Below are positions 12,206 through 26,384 of a stretch of DNA of 64,000 nt, one piece after another. The stretch is from positions 558,001 through 622,000 of the forward strand of contig MU008170.1 of the NCBI GenBank assembly GCA_010909165.1. Reading direction: 5' to 3'. The notes under the pieces were generated by a model that searched no databases, was not told the DNA's origin, and saw nothing but the letters and a program-made list of their open reading frames with translations. A program made the translations under genes and the position numbers. This DNA comes from Anthoceros angustus (lineage: Eukaryota; Streptophyta; Anthocerotopsida; Anthocerotales; Anthocerotaceae). The stretch's first letter is position 1; each line of letters starts with the position of its first letter.

Positions 12206-15303
<3,098 letters not shown>

Positions 15304-15540
15304 AGATGTACTCGACACTAGAGTAGCATGCCACCGCAGTCCGGTCTTGTAAAGTTGTGGGAAACGGTGTTGATCAGAAGTCTATCGTAGTCACACCCTC
15401 TGTTAATCCACTACTTCCGAATCCTACGAATCTGGAATTTAACTGGATTCTCTTGACTTGATCGTGAAATGGAATTTTAAAAGCTGTGTGAAGAGCAATC
15501 GTTTTTCCCAAAAAAAAAAAAATGACTGCGGCGCCGGAGG

Positions 15541-15553
15541 GCTTAGGGTTTAA
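15541..15553 (+). promoter_or_regulatory. Telo-box upstream of the HD2 gene
   Basis: GCTTAGGGTTTAAG contains the telo-box TAGGGTTT (15544-15551), about 240 bp before the HD2 start codon. Telo-boxes are common in promoters of plant genes for ribosome biogenesis and the nucleolus, where HD2 proteins act. The role here is inferred. Confidence 0.45.
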
Positions 15554-15794
15554 GACCCCCTGGTCGTGAAGTTTTCAAACGACTCGGCAGCCGAGTGTCG
15601 AGTGTGAACCGTGGAACGTTCTGGAGGGGAAGAGAAAGCTGGTACATAGACACTCTCCACCCAAGCTGCGGCCGACCTGGTCATTGGTGCATCGGGATCC
15701 GGCAGCTGTGATAGTCGCCTGCCCAGCCGCCGGCTATCGTTGCTGTGCCCGGAGCGGGTTCAGGCGCTCGGATTACACCTGCAGGAGCTAAGCT

Positions 15795-16658
15795 ATGGAG
15801 TTCTGGGGAGTGGAGGTGAAGCCTGGCGGGAAGAAGGTTCCCTGCAATCCCGGAGAAGACACATACTTGCACGTCACGCAGGTGGCGTTGGGAGAGATCA
15901 CAAACGGCAAAGAGGAGCGCGTGGTGATCCGGGTGGAGATTGACGGGAAGCAGGTGGTGCTGGGAACCCTGTCGCATGGCAAGTGCGATCAGATGAATTT
16001 GGACCTCATATTCGACAGGGAGTTCAAGCTGTTCCACAGCGGCACTCTCTCCAGCGTCTATGTGTGCGGCTACAAGACCGACACTCCTCGGGAGGACGAC
16101 TTCACCGACGATGAAGACGACGACGACGACGACGAGGATGACCTGGACGACGAGAAGGTTCCGCAGGCCGTGCCCTTGGCTAAGGCCAAGCCGGAGGCGG
16201 CTAAGGCAGGGGCTAAGGCATCTGCTCCGGTAGCTGCGCAGGATGAGGACGACGACATGGATGAGGATGACGACGAGGATGCGGATGAGGACGGCGAGGA
16301 AGAGGAGTCGTCTGAGGAAGAGGAAGAGCCGAAGCATGAGTCGAAGAAGAGAGCATTCCCTGCTTCCACAAACAAGGTCTCTCCGGCACCTAAAAAGGCG
16401 AAAGGCGGAGTAGAGACCCCTGAAGTGAAGGTGAAGGGCCCGGTGCCGCAGCCTGCCAGCGATGGCAAGGCAGCAGGTCAAAAGGGGGGCAAGAAGGGAG
16501 CCGACGGCGCCGCCAAGGATGCCAAGGATGCAAAGGACACGAAGACGAAGAAGTCCCCGGGTAAGTTGGCAGGGGACTATAAATGTGCATCCTGTTCTAA
16601 GGCATTCTCTTCCGAGTCAGGGTTAGCGCAACATACGTCCGCGAAGCACTCTTCTTGA
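15795..16658 (+). CDS. HDT: HD2-type (nucleoplasmin-like) histone deacetylase
   Basis: Single open frame of 287 residues. It starts with MEFWGVEVKPG, the hallmark N-terminus of plant HD2 proteins. The nucleoplasmin-like core (about residues 1-95) keeps a His (H26, in YLHVTQ) and an Asp (D70) at the positions reported as important in maize HD2. Long acidic runs follow (about residues 98-120 and 150-185), then a Lys/Pro/Ala-rich basic region, and a C2H2 zinc finger at the end (CASC, then H and H with spacing 12 and 4). HD2 proteins are nucleolar and linked to rRNA gene silencing. FKBP53-like proteins share the N-terminal fold but end in an FKBP domain, which is absent. The absence of introns is odd, since angiosperm HD2 genes usually have several. 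Confidence 0.92.
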   Translation: MEFWGVEVKPGGKKVPCNPGEDTYLHVTQVALGEITNGKEERVVIRVEIDGKQVVLGTLSHGKCDQMNLDLIFDREFKLFHSGTLSSVYVCGYKTDTPREDDFTDDEDDDDDDEDDLDDEKVPQAVPLAKAKPEAAKAGAKASAPVAAQDEDDDMDEDDDEDADEDGEEEESSEEEEEPKHESKKRAFPASTNKVSPAPKKAKGGVETPEVKVKGPVPQPASDGKAAGQKGGKKGADGAAKDAKDAKDTKTKKSPGKLAGDYKCASCSKAFSSESGLAQHTSAKHSS

Positions 16659-18332
16659 ATTGCCAGTTCGTTTTTGCGTGTTGCCATTTTAGATTAGGTG
16701 GTGTCTGTGCGGCGGGTGGGATAGTCTCGGGAGTGACAGGCCGGAGCAGTTGGCTGAGCCGAGGCCAGTTAGTTCCTAGAGTTGAGGTCCAAGAGTAGGC
16801 ATTCTAGGGCAGAGAAGCAGGTGGTATCTCAGCTCTTGCTGAATCATGTGTATGTTTCCAAGAGACGGCAAGCTCCCTGTGAGGTTGTGACGCCGGGTTC
16901 AGTTTGATTTTTAAGTTGAGGTGCTGGTAGGAGATTTTTGCGGCAATCCTGGATGTTGTATTTCAAGCTCATTACCGGTACTGTCCATTTCCTAGTTCTT
17001 GCTGGTTGTATTGGTTCCTAGTTTCATGGTCGTAGTGGCCTATTGTACCCCTTCATGGATCCTTTGAACAGTAACGCCGTCATATCGTCGCCTGGAACCG
17101 GAGAGGATTCGCACGGCTGTCTAGGCAATTTTGGAGAAATGATCTAGTGCTGGTAATATTTATTTAGTGTACCAATTTTATCACTATGAGAGCATAACGC
17201 ACTCGTGAATTGCACCATTGCTGCGTGTGGTCGACCCTCATCATCGTCAGGCTGTATATTGGACATCAGGAGGATTTTGGAATTGAGATTCAGCAGACGG
17301 CAACTTACCTGGCGAACAATTAAGCTTGATCTCAGCTGCCATTGAAACACTGAACTCGTGGGCTTGGAAGTCTCGGAATTGCAAGCTGTCTTGGACGTGG
17401 AATGCGTGGGGTAGGAAGGCTTCGGGATTGCGAGCTATCTTGGGCTCGCAGTGCGTGGGGTAGGAAGGTCTCGGGATGGCAAGCTCGCTGCTGGGTTTTT
17501 AGGCAGAATTTGAAGTTGAGGGTTTTGGAGGATGTGACGAGGCTAAGATGGTGTAACTTGAGCTCATGAACATGTCTGTGTCTGTTTATCTGTGTATCTG
17601 TGTGTGTGATTTTGTCTTGTCCTTCTTGAGTTTTGCATAATAGCGGTGGTCGTTTGCAACTCACTATGAAACCCAGTCTTTCAACTCTTGGACGAACAGC
17701 GAAAACCAACTACGACATGATGTTGTGCGTTGTCCACAGTTGTGGTAGAAATGGCATCCTTCGCGGTTAAGAAGCAGGATGCGTCTGGGTGCAAGCGCTC
17801 CGGGCCTACCGGCGTGCTGGTTAAGAAGGTGACTCGGTGGAAAATCTAGGGGCGTCACGCCGTCGTGGTCAAGCAGGAGGCTGTGTCTCGGTCGAAGGGC
17901 TCGGGGCTGGCTATGTCGTGGTCAAGCAGGACCAGGTGTCTCGGTCCAAGACCGCTGGGCGGACCTCCGTCGTTTTAAAGGAGGAGGATGTCTCGGTCCA
18001 ACACCCCCGGGCACACTGCCGTCGAGCTCGAGGAGGAGGATGTGTCTCGGTCGAAGAGCTCCGGGCCAGCAAGGGCTCCGGGCGTGGCTCGCGTACTGCC
18101 GCTGTGGTCAAGAAGGAGGATGCGTCTCAGCCTGAGAGCCCCGTGAAAGAGAGGGAACGTTATCACGAGTGAGGTTGTGCTTCTCTTTTTGATGGTGAGC
18201 GTGAATGTGATGGAAATGAGAGTAACTCTGACAACGATTAAGAGCACCCAAGAAAGCACAGCACAATTACCGGGTCCAAGCGGATAGGTTGAGCAAATAT
18301 GTATATCAGAGCACAAACATGAGACAGGTACG
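16659..18332. other. Downstream region of HD2 with minisatellites, no clear gene
   Basis: 16659-17340 shows nothing coding. 17360-17490 holds about two and a half copies of a roughly 50-bp repeat built on GTGCGTGGGGTAGGAAGG. 17761-18150 holds the 54-bp coding-like minisatellite listed separately. Confidence 0.5.
17761..18172 (+). repeat. 54-bp coding-like minisatellite
   Basis: Six or seven diverged copies of a 53-54 bp unit are present, each including a variant of AAGAAGGAGGATGTGTCTCG followed by a Ser/Lys/Gly-coding stretch. Read in frame, a unit gives roughly VVKKEDVSRSKGSG plus a few variable residues. The last copies run in one open frame (17837-18172) ending SPVKERERYHE. Single-base gaps between earlier copies break the frame, so this is either a decayed exon or a non-coding minisatellite. 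I do not recognise a family. Confidence 0.55.
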
Positions 18333-21300
18333 TCAACCAGGACAAGAATGCCTTGCGTATCTCATCTTCTCTAACATTGATTGGACGTTTCTCGCTTGCC
18401 CTTGTTGGAACTCTTCGATTTCACGAAGCAAAGCTCTGTACAACAACAGAGAGAAGTCATTCAATTGGCCCCATACTCTTTGTCAGGCTCGTCTGTGGAA
18501 ACAGCTTTACCTTAGCTTGTCATTCTCCTTCTGCGATGCCTGTAGGCTTTCGTCGTCCTGCAAGTCTGGATAGGTCAGTCTAGTTCAGTCTCTCAAGTTG
18601 GTCTCAAACGGGACACCTGGTAGATGTGCCAAACCTTTTTCCTGGAGGCATGAAGTGCAGTAACTTGTTCGTTGCACTTCTGGATGGTGTCCTTCAGTTT
18701 TGCAAGCTCCAGCTCATTCTGGAGAGCAGTGAAAACAAACGTCAGGGATCATTCCAAAGCACTTAGCCACCTTAAGCGGTGCTATCAGGGATTCTTGGTA
18801 TACTGAACCTTTCGGTTTACAGCTTCGGCTGCACATAGATCAGTCTGTAAGACCTGCACCGTTCTTTCTGCACCATCTTTGGATAATATTAACTGCGAGA
18901 CGCAAAACGAGAGCCCAATAGTAATGAAGAAATGTATTCATGCACCTGCCCCACTCAAGTTTAAGCACCTGACGTTACAGCCTTCGTGGTTGCTCGCAAA
19001 GCCCATTGAGTGTGCTACGAGAAATACCTGCTTGCACTCTCCAGAGAGGGCAGCATTGGACCTTCCCAGCTCTTCATTTTCCTTTTGTAGCATATCCACC
19101 TTGAAACTTTCCTGAAAAAGTGTGAACGACACGTTAAGGTTGAATAGAACACACGTAAAGCCCAGGCAACTACCGAACTTGAATTGACCAGATAGTGAGA
19201 AGTACTGAGATGCACCCGCTCAAGCTGTTTGCCCAAAACATCCAATGTTTCCTGCAAGCTTCGCACTGATTCCTGCAGGGTAGGGCACCGAGATCAGTAC
19301 CTGAGCATGAGACTAATCACATGGTTCGAACAGTGGTCTGACTATCTTTATGTATACATTGACCAAACTTGGCAGATTTGAAATCCATCTGTGTCTCAGT
19401 GCGATTCACTTCAGGAACTACGAACCAGTCAAACTAGCACCCCTAAAAAGAACAGACCTTGGCAGCACCCAGTTCAGTAAATAGCCTGTCTGCTGTGCCT
19501 TTTCTCTCTACTACTTCCTGCACAAAACAGTAAGCAGACTTAGTGCTCCAACCACATAACCCAAAGTGGATCGCTCCATCACAGTCCATATGTCATGCCA
19601 CAGAAAGACCATACAAGGAGACCTTACACTCAGCAAAATGGCTTTCTCTTTCTCATAAGTTACTGTGGACTGTTGTAGAGTCTGCATCTTGTTTTCGACC
19701 TCCAACTCCAGCCTTTGGACCTACTTTTGCACCACTTTACTACAATGAGCCAAGGAAACCAACACATCATATGCACTTGAAGTAGAAGCAGGTACATACA
19801 TGCAGCCTACGTTCCTCTTGCTCTTGTATAAGACAGGAATTGGACTTTTTAAGCTCTTCCACGGATCTGCCAACTACATGTAGTGTTAATATAGAAAGGA
19901 ACCAGGGACAAAATAGTGTTGTCATTTGTACAGGAACTACTTGCTAACATGAGCAGAACTTGCCGGGCGACATGTTGCTCCATCTTACCTTTGAAAGTCG
20001 GCTGCCTTTTGTTCTGATATGCTCATCTTCGAACCTGCCTCCATGATCCGTCTTTCTTTTTCATGTAGCTCCAGCAACCGCGCCTGCAAAACTGAACTAA
20101 CCTTGTTAATCACAGTCGGAATACTTGAAGATGTTTTGGCAGAGAACGAAATAGGATTTAGTAACATCCTGGAGCTAGAGATGGAGGGAGCATAAATCTA
20201 ATCTACCTGCACAGTTCGTAGGACATACACACACCTGAGCATTTGCTTTCAAATTTTCGTTCTCTATGTCCAAAGCTTCTTCTCTAGTTTCAGTTGCCCG
20301 CAGCCTCGAGTGCAGCCTTTCTATCTCTACCTCAAGATCCTGAACACGCTGATCAATGCCAGATCTCAGCTTCGAGTTTTCAGCTTCTAGGGCCACTACC
20401 CGTTGATCTTTTGCCTGTGTGGTCTCTTTAAGCTTTTCATTCTCCATCTCAAGAGCACGCAGCCTCAAGTCTCCAGATACAACCTGAAGTGGACCACGGA
20501 TGACAGGTTCCTCAGTTTTGGAACTGAGATCCACTGATACGTAAGAGAACAAATACATCTCGGCTTACATAATTGTTATCAGGTAATCCTCCACGATCTG
20601 GGATCCACACAGACTGACCCTGCCGAATCGGATTGCTTCTTCCCATAATGGCATTGAGCCTCTGTTCAATCCTCCTACTAGCTGGCAGAGGTGCATCTTC
20701 CTGTGCATGATCATTTCCTTGTTGCATCTGGGGAGAGTCTTGGATCACGTGGTCCAAGTCAGGAGGCTGTACATTTTTCGGCGACTCAAACTGCCCTGTT
20801 GCTTGACGTCCTGGTGATGGGTTGGTAAACAGGGTCTAAACGTTAGCAGGGATATCCCCAAGCATTCTTAACCTCTGAAGAGGGTAAAAGTGCAGTGCAA
20901 CATTCTGACAAAAAAAACCCACCATCATTCACCTGCACTCGTCTTCGTTTAGTGCTACGCCAACCCTCAGTATCCAGCTCCTGCTCCTCCTCTCTTCGTT
21001 CCAAGAGCCTCTGGAACTTTGAGACTATGACTGGGGTTTTAGGTAGGCGACTCATTCTTCCAACACCTACAACTGCAGGAAGACCATGTCGTTCACTGAA
21101 AGCACAAAGATATTGAGTATAACTCATGTGACAGCTGATCGTCAATGAAAATAAAGAATTTATAGAAGTTTAGGCCGACCTGGCAGTTCAGGGAAACTTT
21201 GCACTACATATGCATCAGAAAAATATTTGCCTACACAACGCCTCAAAAGGTGAGAAAAGCTACACAAGCAGAGCTGAATTTCAAGACAGACACTGAACCA

Positions 21301-22708
21301 GCATTTTAGGTGACTAGTTTCCGACCATTGCCACCATATCCTCCAAAAACGTAAAGGCTTCTATCTTTCGACACCAAGCTGTGTGCTGCCCGTCCTTGAT
21401 GATCTTGAGACAAAGCAGCATTGACAATGCGTTCTCCAATGGACTTGCGACCAGGATGCTGAGTTCTTCGCAGAATTGCAGACACATGCCACCTGTATGA
21501 AGCAGAAGCCCGGGCAGACTGCGCTGCATGAACCTGAGCAACAAGGACATATTTGTTTGGTGAAATTCAGCGAGCAAGGGATTGTTTCAACGAAAGACCA
21601 CTATCACCTGTAGGACAAGGGTGTCAAATAGTCTCTTGTCCAGGGTTCTTCCACCGTGGACTACAATCTGGTTGCATCCTATCAGAGTGGCTTTATGGCT
21701 AGATCTTGGCGATGGTGATACTCCTCTAGTCTTTGGGAATATCCACTTGTTCTCCACTGTGTCGTACACACTGCAAATAGATTGAAGAGCACGAATGAAG
21801 ACGTCGGTACTATTGTATCAAACAAAACCAAGAGCCCAATATCTTCTGAGAAGCATAAAGCCAGACTTAAGGACTGGCTCCACTTAAGGATGCTCAATAG
21901 ATCCAACAGTGAACCTCAGAATGCCAGCAGATATATCGCCAGTCGCTCCCTTACCCCCAAAGAGGGCAACATTTGTGCCAAAAGCAGTGAAGGTGTGATA
22001 CCCTCGCTCACCTGGAGCTTTCCCTGTGGGTGTTACCTCTTCCCACTGCAGGGAATCTGAACTCACGCAACAACAGCTTCAGCTAGACTACCTTCTGAGA
22101 ACCGACCTTCACACAATACCAATAAGGAGGCAGTGAGAGTATACCGGTATGCAGAATTGCAAGGTCCTTCAACCACGAGCGGTTCTTGTCACTGTTGCCA
22201 CCATATCCACCAAACACGAGGATGGCATTTTTTCGAACAGGATGGACGACAGCTGCATGAGCTCCACGCAGCATGTTCGCAATCGAGCCTTTGGTTGCAG
22301 GAATTGACCACTGTAGCACGAACAACGTCATAAGCTACTGCAGGAGGCAAGCTAAATACCGATTGCTCTGCCAAACCAATACCGTCTCCCAATATTCCTT
22401 GACGACCCGGGAGCGCACAGAATGTGTAACAACAAAAATACCTCCAAACTGTCTGTGTTGAGGACATGAACATCTCCAAGCATATCCTTCTGACCGGTAC
22501 CTCCGATCACCCACAGCTCGTTGTTGGCCACCAGAGTCGCAGTATGGTAGGCTCGAGGAGCAAAAGGAGCACACTGCAGCTGCTCCCAGACTTCCACCTC
22601 CGTATCAAACACCCACAGGTCGTTCAAAAATTCCTTTCCGTTGCGGCCGCCTAAAACAAACATGCGTGTGCCGACCAGGGTGGCAGAATGGCCAGCTCGG
22701 CCAGCCAT
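18333..22708 (-). CDS. Kelch-repeat protein with long C-terminal coiled coil
   Basis: About 18 exons on the minus strand. Kelch exons lie at 22442-22708, 22145-22310, 21915-22056, 21608-21770 and 21326-21533; a linker with basic STKRRRVQ at 20933 to about 21096; then 20569 to about 20794, 20235-20533, 19989-20083, about 19800-19873, 19628-19722, 19459-19517, 19175-19274, 19027-19112, 18810-18897, about 18643-18720, a short exon near 18535, and a last exon ending at 18333. The first part carries kelch blades (for example MFVLGGRNG, LWVIGGTG, ILVFGGYGG, VALFGGKG, YVFGGYGG), expected to fold as a propeller for protein binding. The rest is heptad-rich Glu/Leu/Lys coiled coil, giving about 800-830 residues. 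The layout resembles plant kelch/coiled-coil proteins such as the ACBP4/5 C-terminal part, but no acyl-CoA-binding domain is seen. The phase between 21326 and the next exon does not resolve cleanly, so a small exon may be missing. The start at 22708 is the first in-frame Met before the first blade. Confidence 0.8.
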
Positions 22709-24148
22709 CCCGGCATGCTCTGCAGCATTGAAAAGGTTCCATCATCATGGTCTGGATGCCACCAGCCAGCCTTCCTTTCACCGGGAAAAGAATTGGTCAC
22801 AGCACAAGATGCGGTAGCAGCAATTGCTGTCCCCACCCCACAAAATTCACAAAAACTGCCAAATTTTGGACTGGCACAATTGGCAATCCAATTCCAAGCT
22901 GCAGTCACCTGGAAGCCGTCGCCATTCGAGCTGCAGAGTTGAGCGCATCCTGAGACTCAGCTGTTTACTGAGCCCCGCCCTCCGCTCTTCTCAAGCGAAT
23001 TGAATAATTAAACTTCTTTCTGCTTCTGTACATGCCAACACAACGATAGCAGTCTTCTATGCCCCGCAGCCTTTGAACAGTGTGTGAACTTGTTAACTTG
23101 GCATAGAAGTACTTGATTTAGCCAAGGACAAAGCAGTGGTAGGTCAATCAAACTCACTTGACCCACAATGTCTAACCCAAATTAAGCCTTTAGTCATGTT
23201 CTTTTAACATTGTATATAATTTTGGTATCATATCATATTAAGGTTATTCTTTATAAAAAATTATATTTTCTATCTTACTAAAAATAATTAAAAATATTTG
23301 ATCAATATATCTTGTTGTAAGATAAAAAAATCTTTAAAAAAACTCACAAATGCTCAAGGAATGAGAGTCGTTACTACTTACTTTATTACTTATCCGATGG
23401 TCCAGATTTTTGATGCGATAGAAATACCCTTTCTTAGACTATGTGCGTTACTTTTTTTCAAAAGAAAAGTAAATTGTTTTTGAAAACTATAATAGTTAAA
23501 GTATTTTTTATTTTTCCGGAAAAAAAGAACACATAATCCAAGAAAAGACCTTTCAATTGCATCAAAAATTTGGACCATGGAATTAGTATGCACGTAGTAA
23601 TGTCATCCATTTCTCGAGGGGTTGATGAGTTTTCTAAAAGATTCTTTTGCATTTGGAACGAATATCATAGTTAAATTGTTTTAATTTTTTTCTACAACAT
23701 AAGCATAGAACCCTACACTAAAGGCAACCTTAATATGATTTCTTGTCATGTATTTTTTGTGCTAGAAGAGGCATAAAGAAGGGCATAAAGAGGGGCAAAG
23801 TCTCAAATCGAGATCACTGGTTATTCTGGGGTTAAATACAAAAGAATTTTGCGGAGAGTGTGTGTGGGGTGGAGACGAGCTTCAGGTGCAGGACTTAGCG
23901 CTATACGTCCATCAATGGGATCTAAGGCCATACCGTCATTTGACGAAGATCATAGCAAGTGAGCAGGTGTTTTGTGTGCTGGACACCTAATACGTGTCCC
24001 TAATATGTTCTTCACCTACATATATATTATATATGTAGGTATGTGCATACCTCGCAGGTACCTATATCTTGAATAGTACCAGGAGAAAAGAAGAAATCTA
24101 TTTACATGAGGACAACGGGGAAGGGAACCCTACCTTCGAGTGCGTGCG
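22709..24148. other. AT-rich intergenic stretch with a foldback element
   Basis: No gene is visible. The central part is the inverted-repeat element at about 23230-23750. The right end, TATATATTATATATGTAGG at about 24020, may serve as the promoter of the NSRP1-like gene. Confidence 0.5.
23230..23750. mobile_element. Foldback (MITE-like) element
   Basis: The two halves are diverged inverted copies. ATCATATTAAGGTT at the left (about 23231-23246) pairs with its complement near 23729-23742. TGGTCCAGATTTTTGATGCG (about 23398-23417) pairs with the complement of the stretch at about 23558-23577. The outer and inner matches give arms of some 150-200 bases around an A/T-rich centre. It has no coding capacity, as in non-autonomous foldback elements. 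Confidence 0.65.
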
Positions 24149-25398
24149 ATGGAATTTTCAGGAGGGAAAAAGTATGGATTGCATCTGCGGACGCCCGTTG
24201 CTGCACAGAGCAAGAAGCCTGTCAAGAAACCCGTAGCTCTACCTTCTGTGTTTGGCGAGGATGACGAGGACACGGTGGAGGATGAACTGGCCCGTCAAGC
24301 TCTCAAGAAGAGATCCCTTCGGGAGGTACGGAGTTCTACTCTTTGCCTGAAGGATGCACGCAGGGAAGCTTCCTGTAGTGAGGTCGCGTAGCTGTGTGTT
24401 TTCGTCTTTGTGATCAGGCTGAAGAGCAGCAGAAGCGCGCTCTGGAGGAGGATCCAAATGTTTTCGACTACGATGCTGTCTACGACAGCATGAAGGATCA
24501 GCAAGTTCGGCCAATTTTGCAGGACCGAGCGCAGCGAGAAGTAAGCCAATGTCCTTCACCTTGCCAGGTTGCCTCACTTTACGGTCCTGTAGGAGAGCTG
24601 GTTGAATTACTTACAGTTCTTGTTGTCTTGAAGAACAGTCCAAGTACATCGGGAAGCTTGTGGAGAAGGCAAAAGCCCGTGCACAAGAGCAGGAGATCGT
24701 GCGAGAGAAACTTCTTCTGAAAGAGCGCATGAAGGAGGATGACCAGTACAAGGACAAGGACAAATTTGTGACAAGTGCATACAAGAAGAAGTTGGCTGAG
24801 CAGGCGAAGTGGGTGGAGGAGGAACGGCGGAGAGAGCTTCGTGATCAAGCAGAAGAGGTAGAGCGGTTGGCTGTCCACAAAATGCTTGTGTGGTGGAAGG
24901 AAGTTGGGAGCCATGTCTAACCATGTTGCTGTTGCGGTTGGGAAATTGTGGCAGGTTACGAAGAAATCTGACCTTAGTGATTTCTATCGAAATTTGATGG
25001 GGAAGAATGTGGCCTTTGGAGCAGGAAGAAGGGAAAGTGGTGAGAAGGTGCCCACACCCTCCGAGGCTGAGGTACTGGAGGCTAGCAAAACTAGAGTAGG
25101 GTTAGCAGCAGAATCTGCAGATCGGGCCCCCTCACCTTCACCCAGCAGGCCTGTTGAAGACACCAAGGAGCTGGATGGCCCAGAGAAACGGCAAGACGAT
25201 GATGCTGGGACAGAACCTAAAACTGAAAGAGCGTTAGTAGCTGCTGATGCAGCCTCGGAGGGGGCAAAGGAAGTTGCCAAGGACGTAGCAGCCGTGGCAG
25301 ACACACAGCAAAAGCCGACTCAAGAGGCAGACAGAGGCAGCCAAATATTATCTGCCAGAGAAAGGTTCTTAGCGAGGAAGAGACTCCGTGAAAGCTAA
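24149..25398 (+). CDS. NSRP1: NSRP1-like nuclear speckle splicing regulator
   Basis: Four exons, 24149-24325, 24418-24540, 24639-24857 and 24955-25398, each a multiple of three and joined by GT-AG introns, give 320 residues. The sequence follows the NSRP1/CCDC55 family: KKYGLHLRTP near the N-terminus, an acidic VFGEDDEDTVEDE stretch, KRALEEDPNVFDYDAVYDSM, then DKDKFVTSAYKKKLAEQAKW and KKSDLSDFYRNLMGKNVAFG. Animal members act in nuclear speckles on alternative splice-site choice through a coiled coil and RS-like region; the plant role is inferred. The C-terminal third is low-complexity Ala/Glu/Asp and closes with ARERFLARKRLRES. An in-frame ATG three codons upstream (24140) is an alternative start; 24149 is preferred by comparison with the family. 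Confidence 0.9.
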
Positions 25399-25566
25399 AT
25401 TCACCGATTTCTTGAGGTCAACTGCTTCCAGTGTTGAGGCCTTTGTGTCGTGGCCAATTCCCGCGTACATGCCATAGTTCATTGGCGTCGAGCGCAGTTG
25501 GAGAGTCTCTTGCTCTCGAGAAATCTTCAACACACTCCACCGTTCGTTGTAAGACTCGGACGGTTC

Positions 25567-26384
25567 TCAAACAGATTGCAGCACTCCCAATATCTCTTGG
25601 GCGTTTCTTAGCCTGTCGCTCGTCTCTTCATTTTCTTCGTGTAAGCTAACAAGGCTCTGTATCTCATCCTCCCACTTTTCCATCTGACTTTGATGCAGCC
25701 TGATGAGACTGTCAAGACTAAACTCGCATTGGCCGGAATCGAGCAGAAGCATCAAATCAGCAGTCGTGCTGCAACCTTGATAAGGATACTGAAAAATTCT
25801 TTCCTCAAAATCACTTGCTGCCAGTTGAAAGTATGCTTTACCAGCGTCTAGAAGGCTAGACACCTACAGGCAGGAATCCGGTCACAGCAAGGAAGCTCCG
25901 ATGATCATCAGGTGTGGAGGCTCTACGGACCTGCTGAGTGAAGTTGTCCATCTTCTGGCGTATTTGTTGAATAATCGCGTCAATGCCACTGTCAGCCTTG
26001 GCTTGCAAGGCCTCCGTGTCACATCTGTCCAGACTGGCATTAGTCTGTGGCTGCTTGCCCATTCCTGCTGTGTGATTGACGGCAAACTTTGATAACGGGC
26101 TACTGTTTGGCAGCTTGTCATCAGATTGCACGTCACTCCCACTCGGAGCCTGCTGCTGCAATTTTGAAATCGCAGCCGATCAGTAAATACACTATGCAGC
26201 ACCCCTGGCCGCCTTTGCACGCACCCGACCTTTGCCTATAACACCGCATCAAATCATGACAGGGAATGATGTCATCAGACGAGGCCGTACAAGCATTTTT
26301 CGCTTCCTCGCCGGCTCGAGGCCTGGAGAGGTTGATCTGGTAGGACTTTCCATTTGCACTTGTGCTGCTTGCCATCCCAAACAT
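25567..26384 (-). CDS. Unrecognised small coiled-coil protein
   Basis: Likely three exons on the minus strand. The last exon, 25567-25863, begins after a clean acceptor, is fully open and ends with LGVLQSV. The middle exon is about 25931-26152 and ends at a good donor after MDNFTQQ. A first exon is about 26230-26375, starting MASSTSANGKSY. The last two exons read through in phase as KMDNFTQQ-VSSLLDAGKAYF. The C-terminal half is an acidic helix-rich segment (HQSQMEKWEDEIQSLVSLHE). The first-to-second exon join does not resolve in phase with the obvious sites, so the N-terminus is uncertain. I do not recognise the family. It is convergent with the NSRP1-like gene, with 168 bp between the stop codons. 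Confidence 0.55.

Noticed and set aside
15681-16481. 266-codon minus-strand frame opposite HD2
   Set aside because: Leu/Arg/Ser runs mirror the acidic tracts of HD2; no independent signal.
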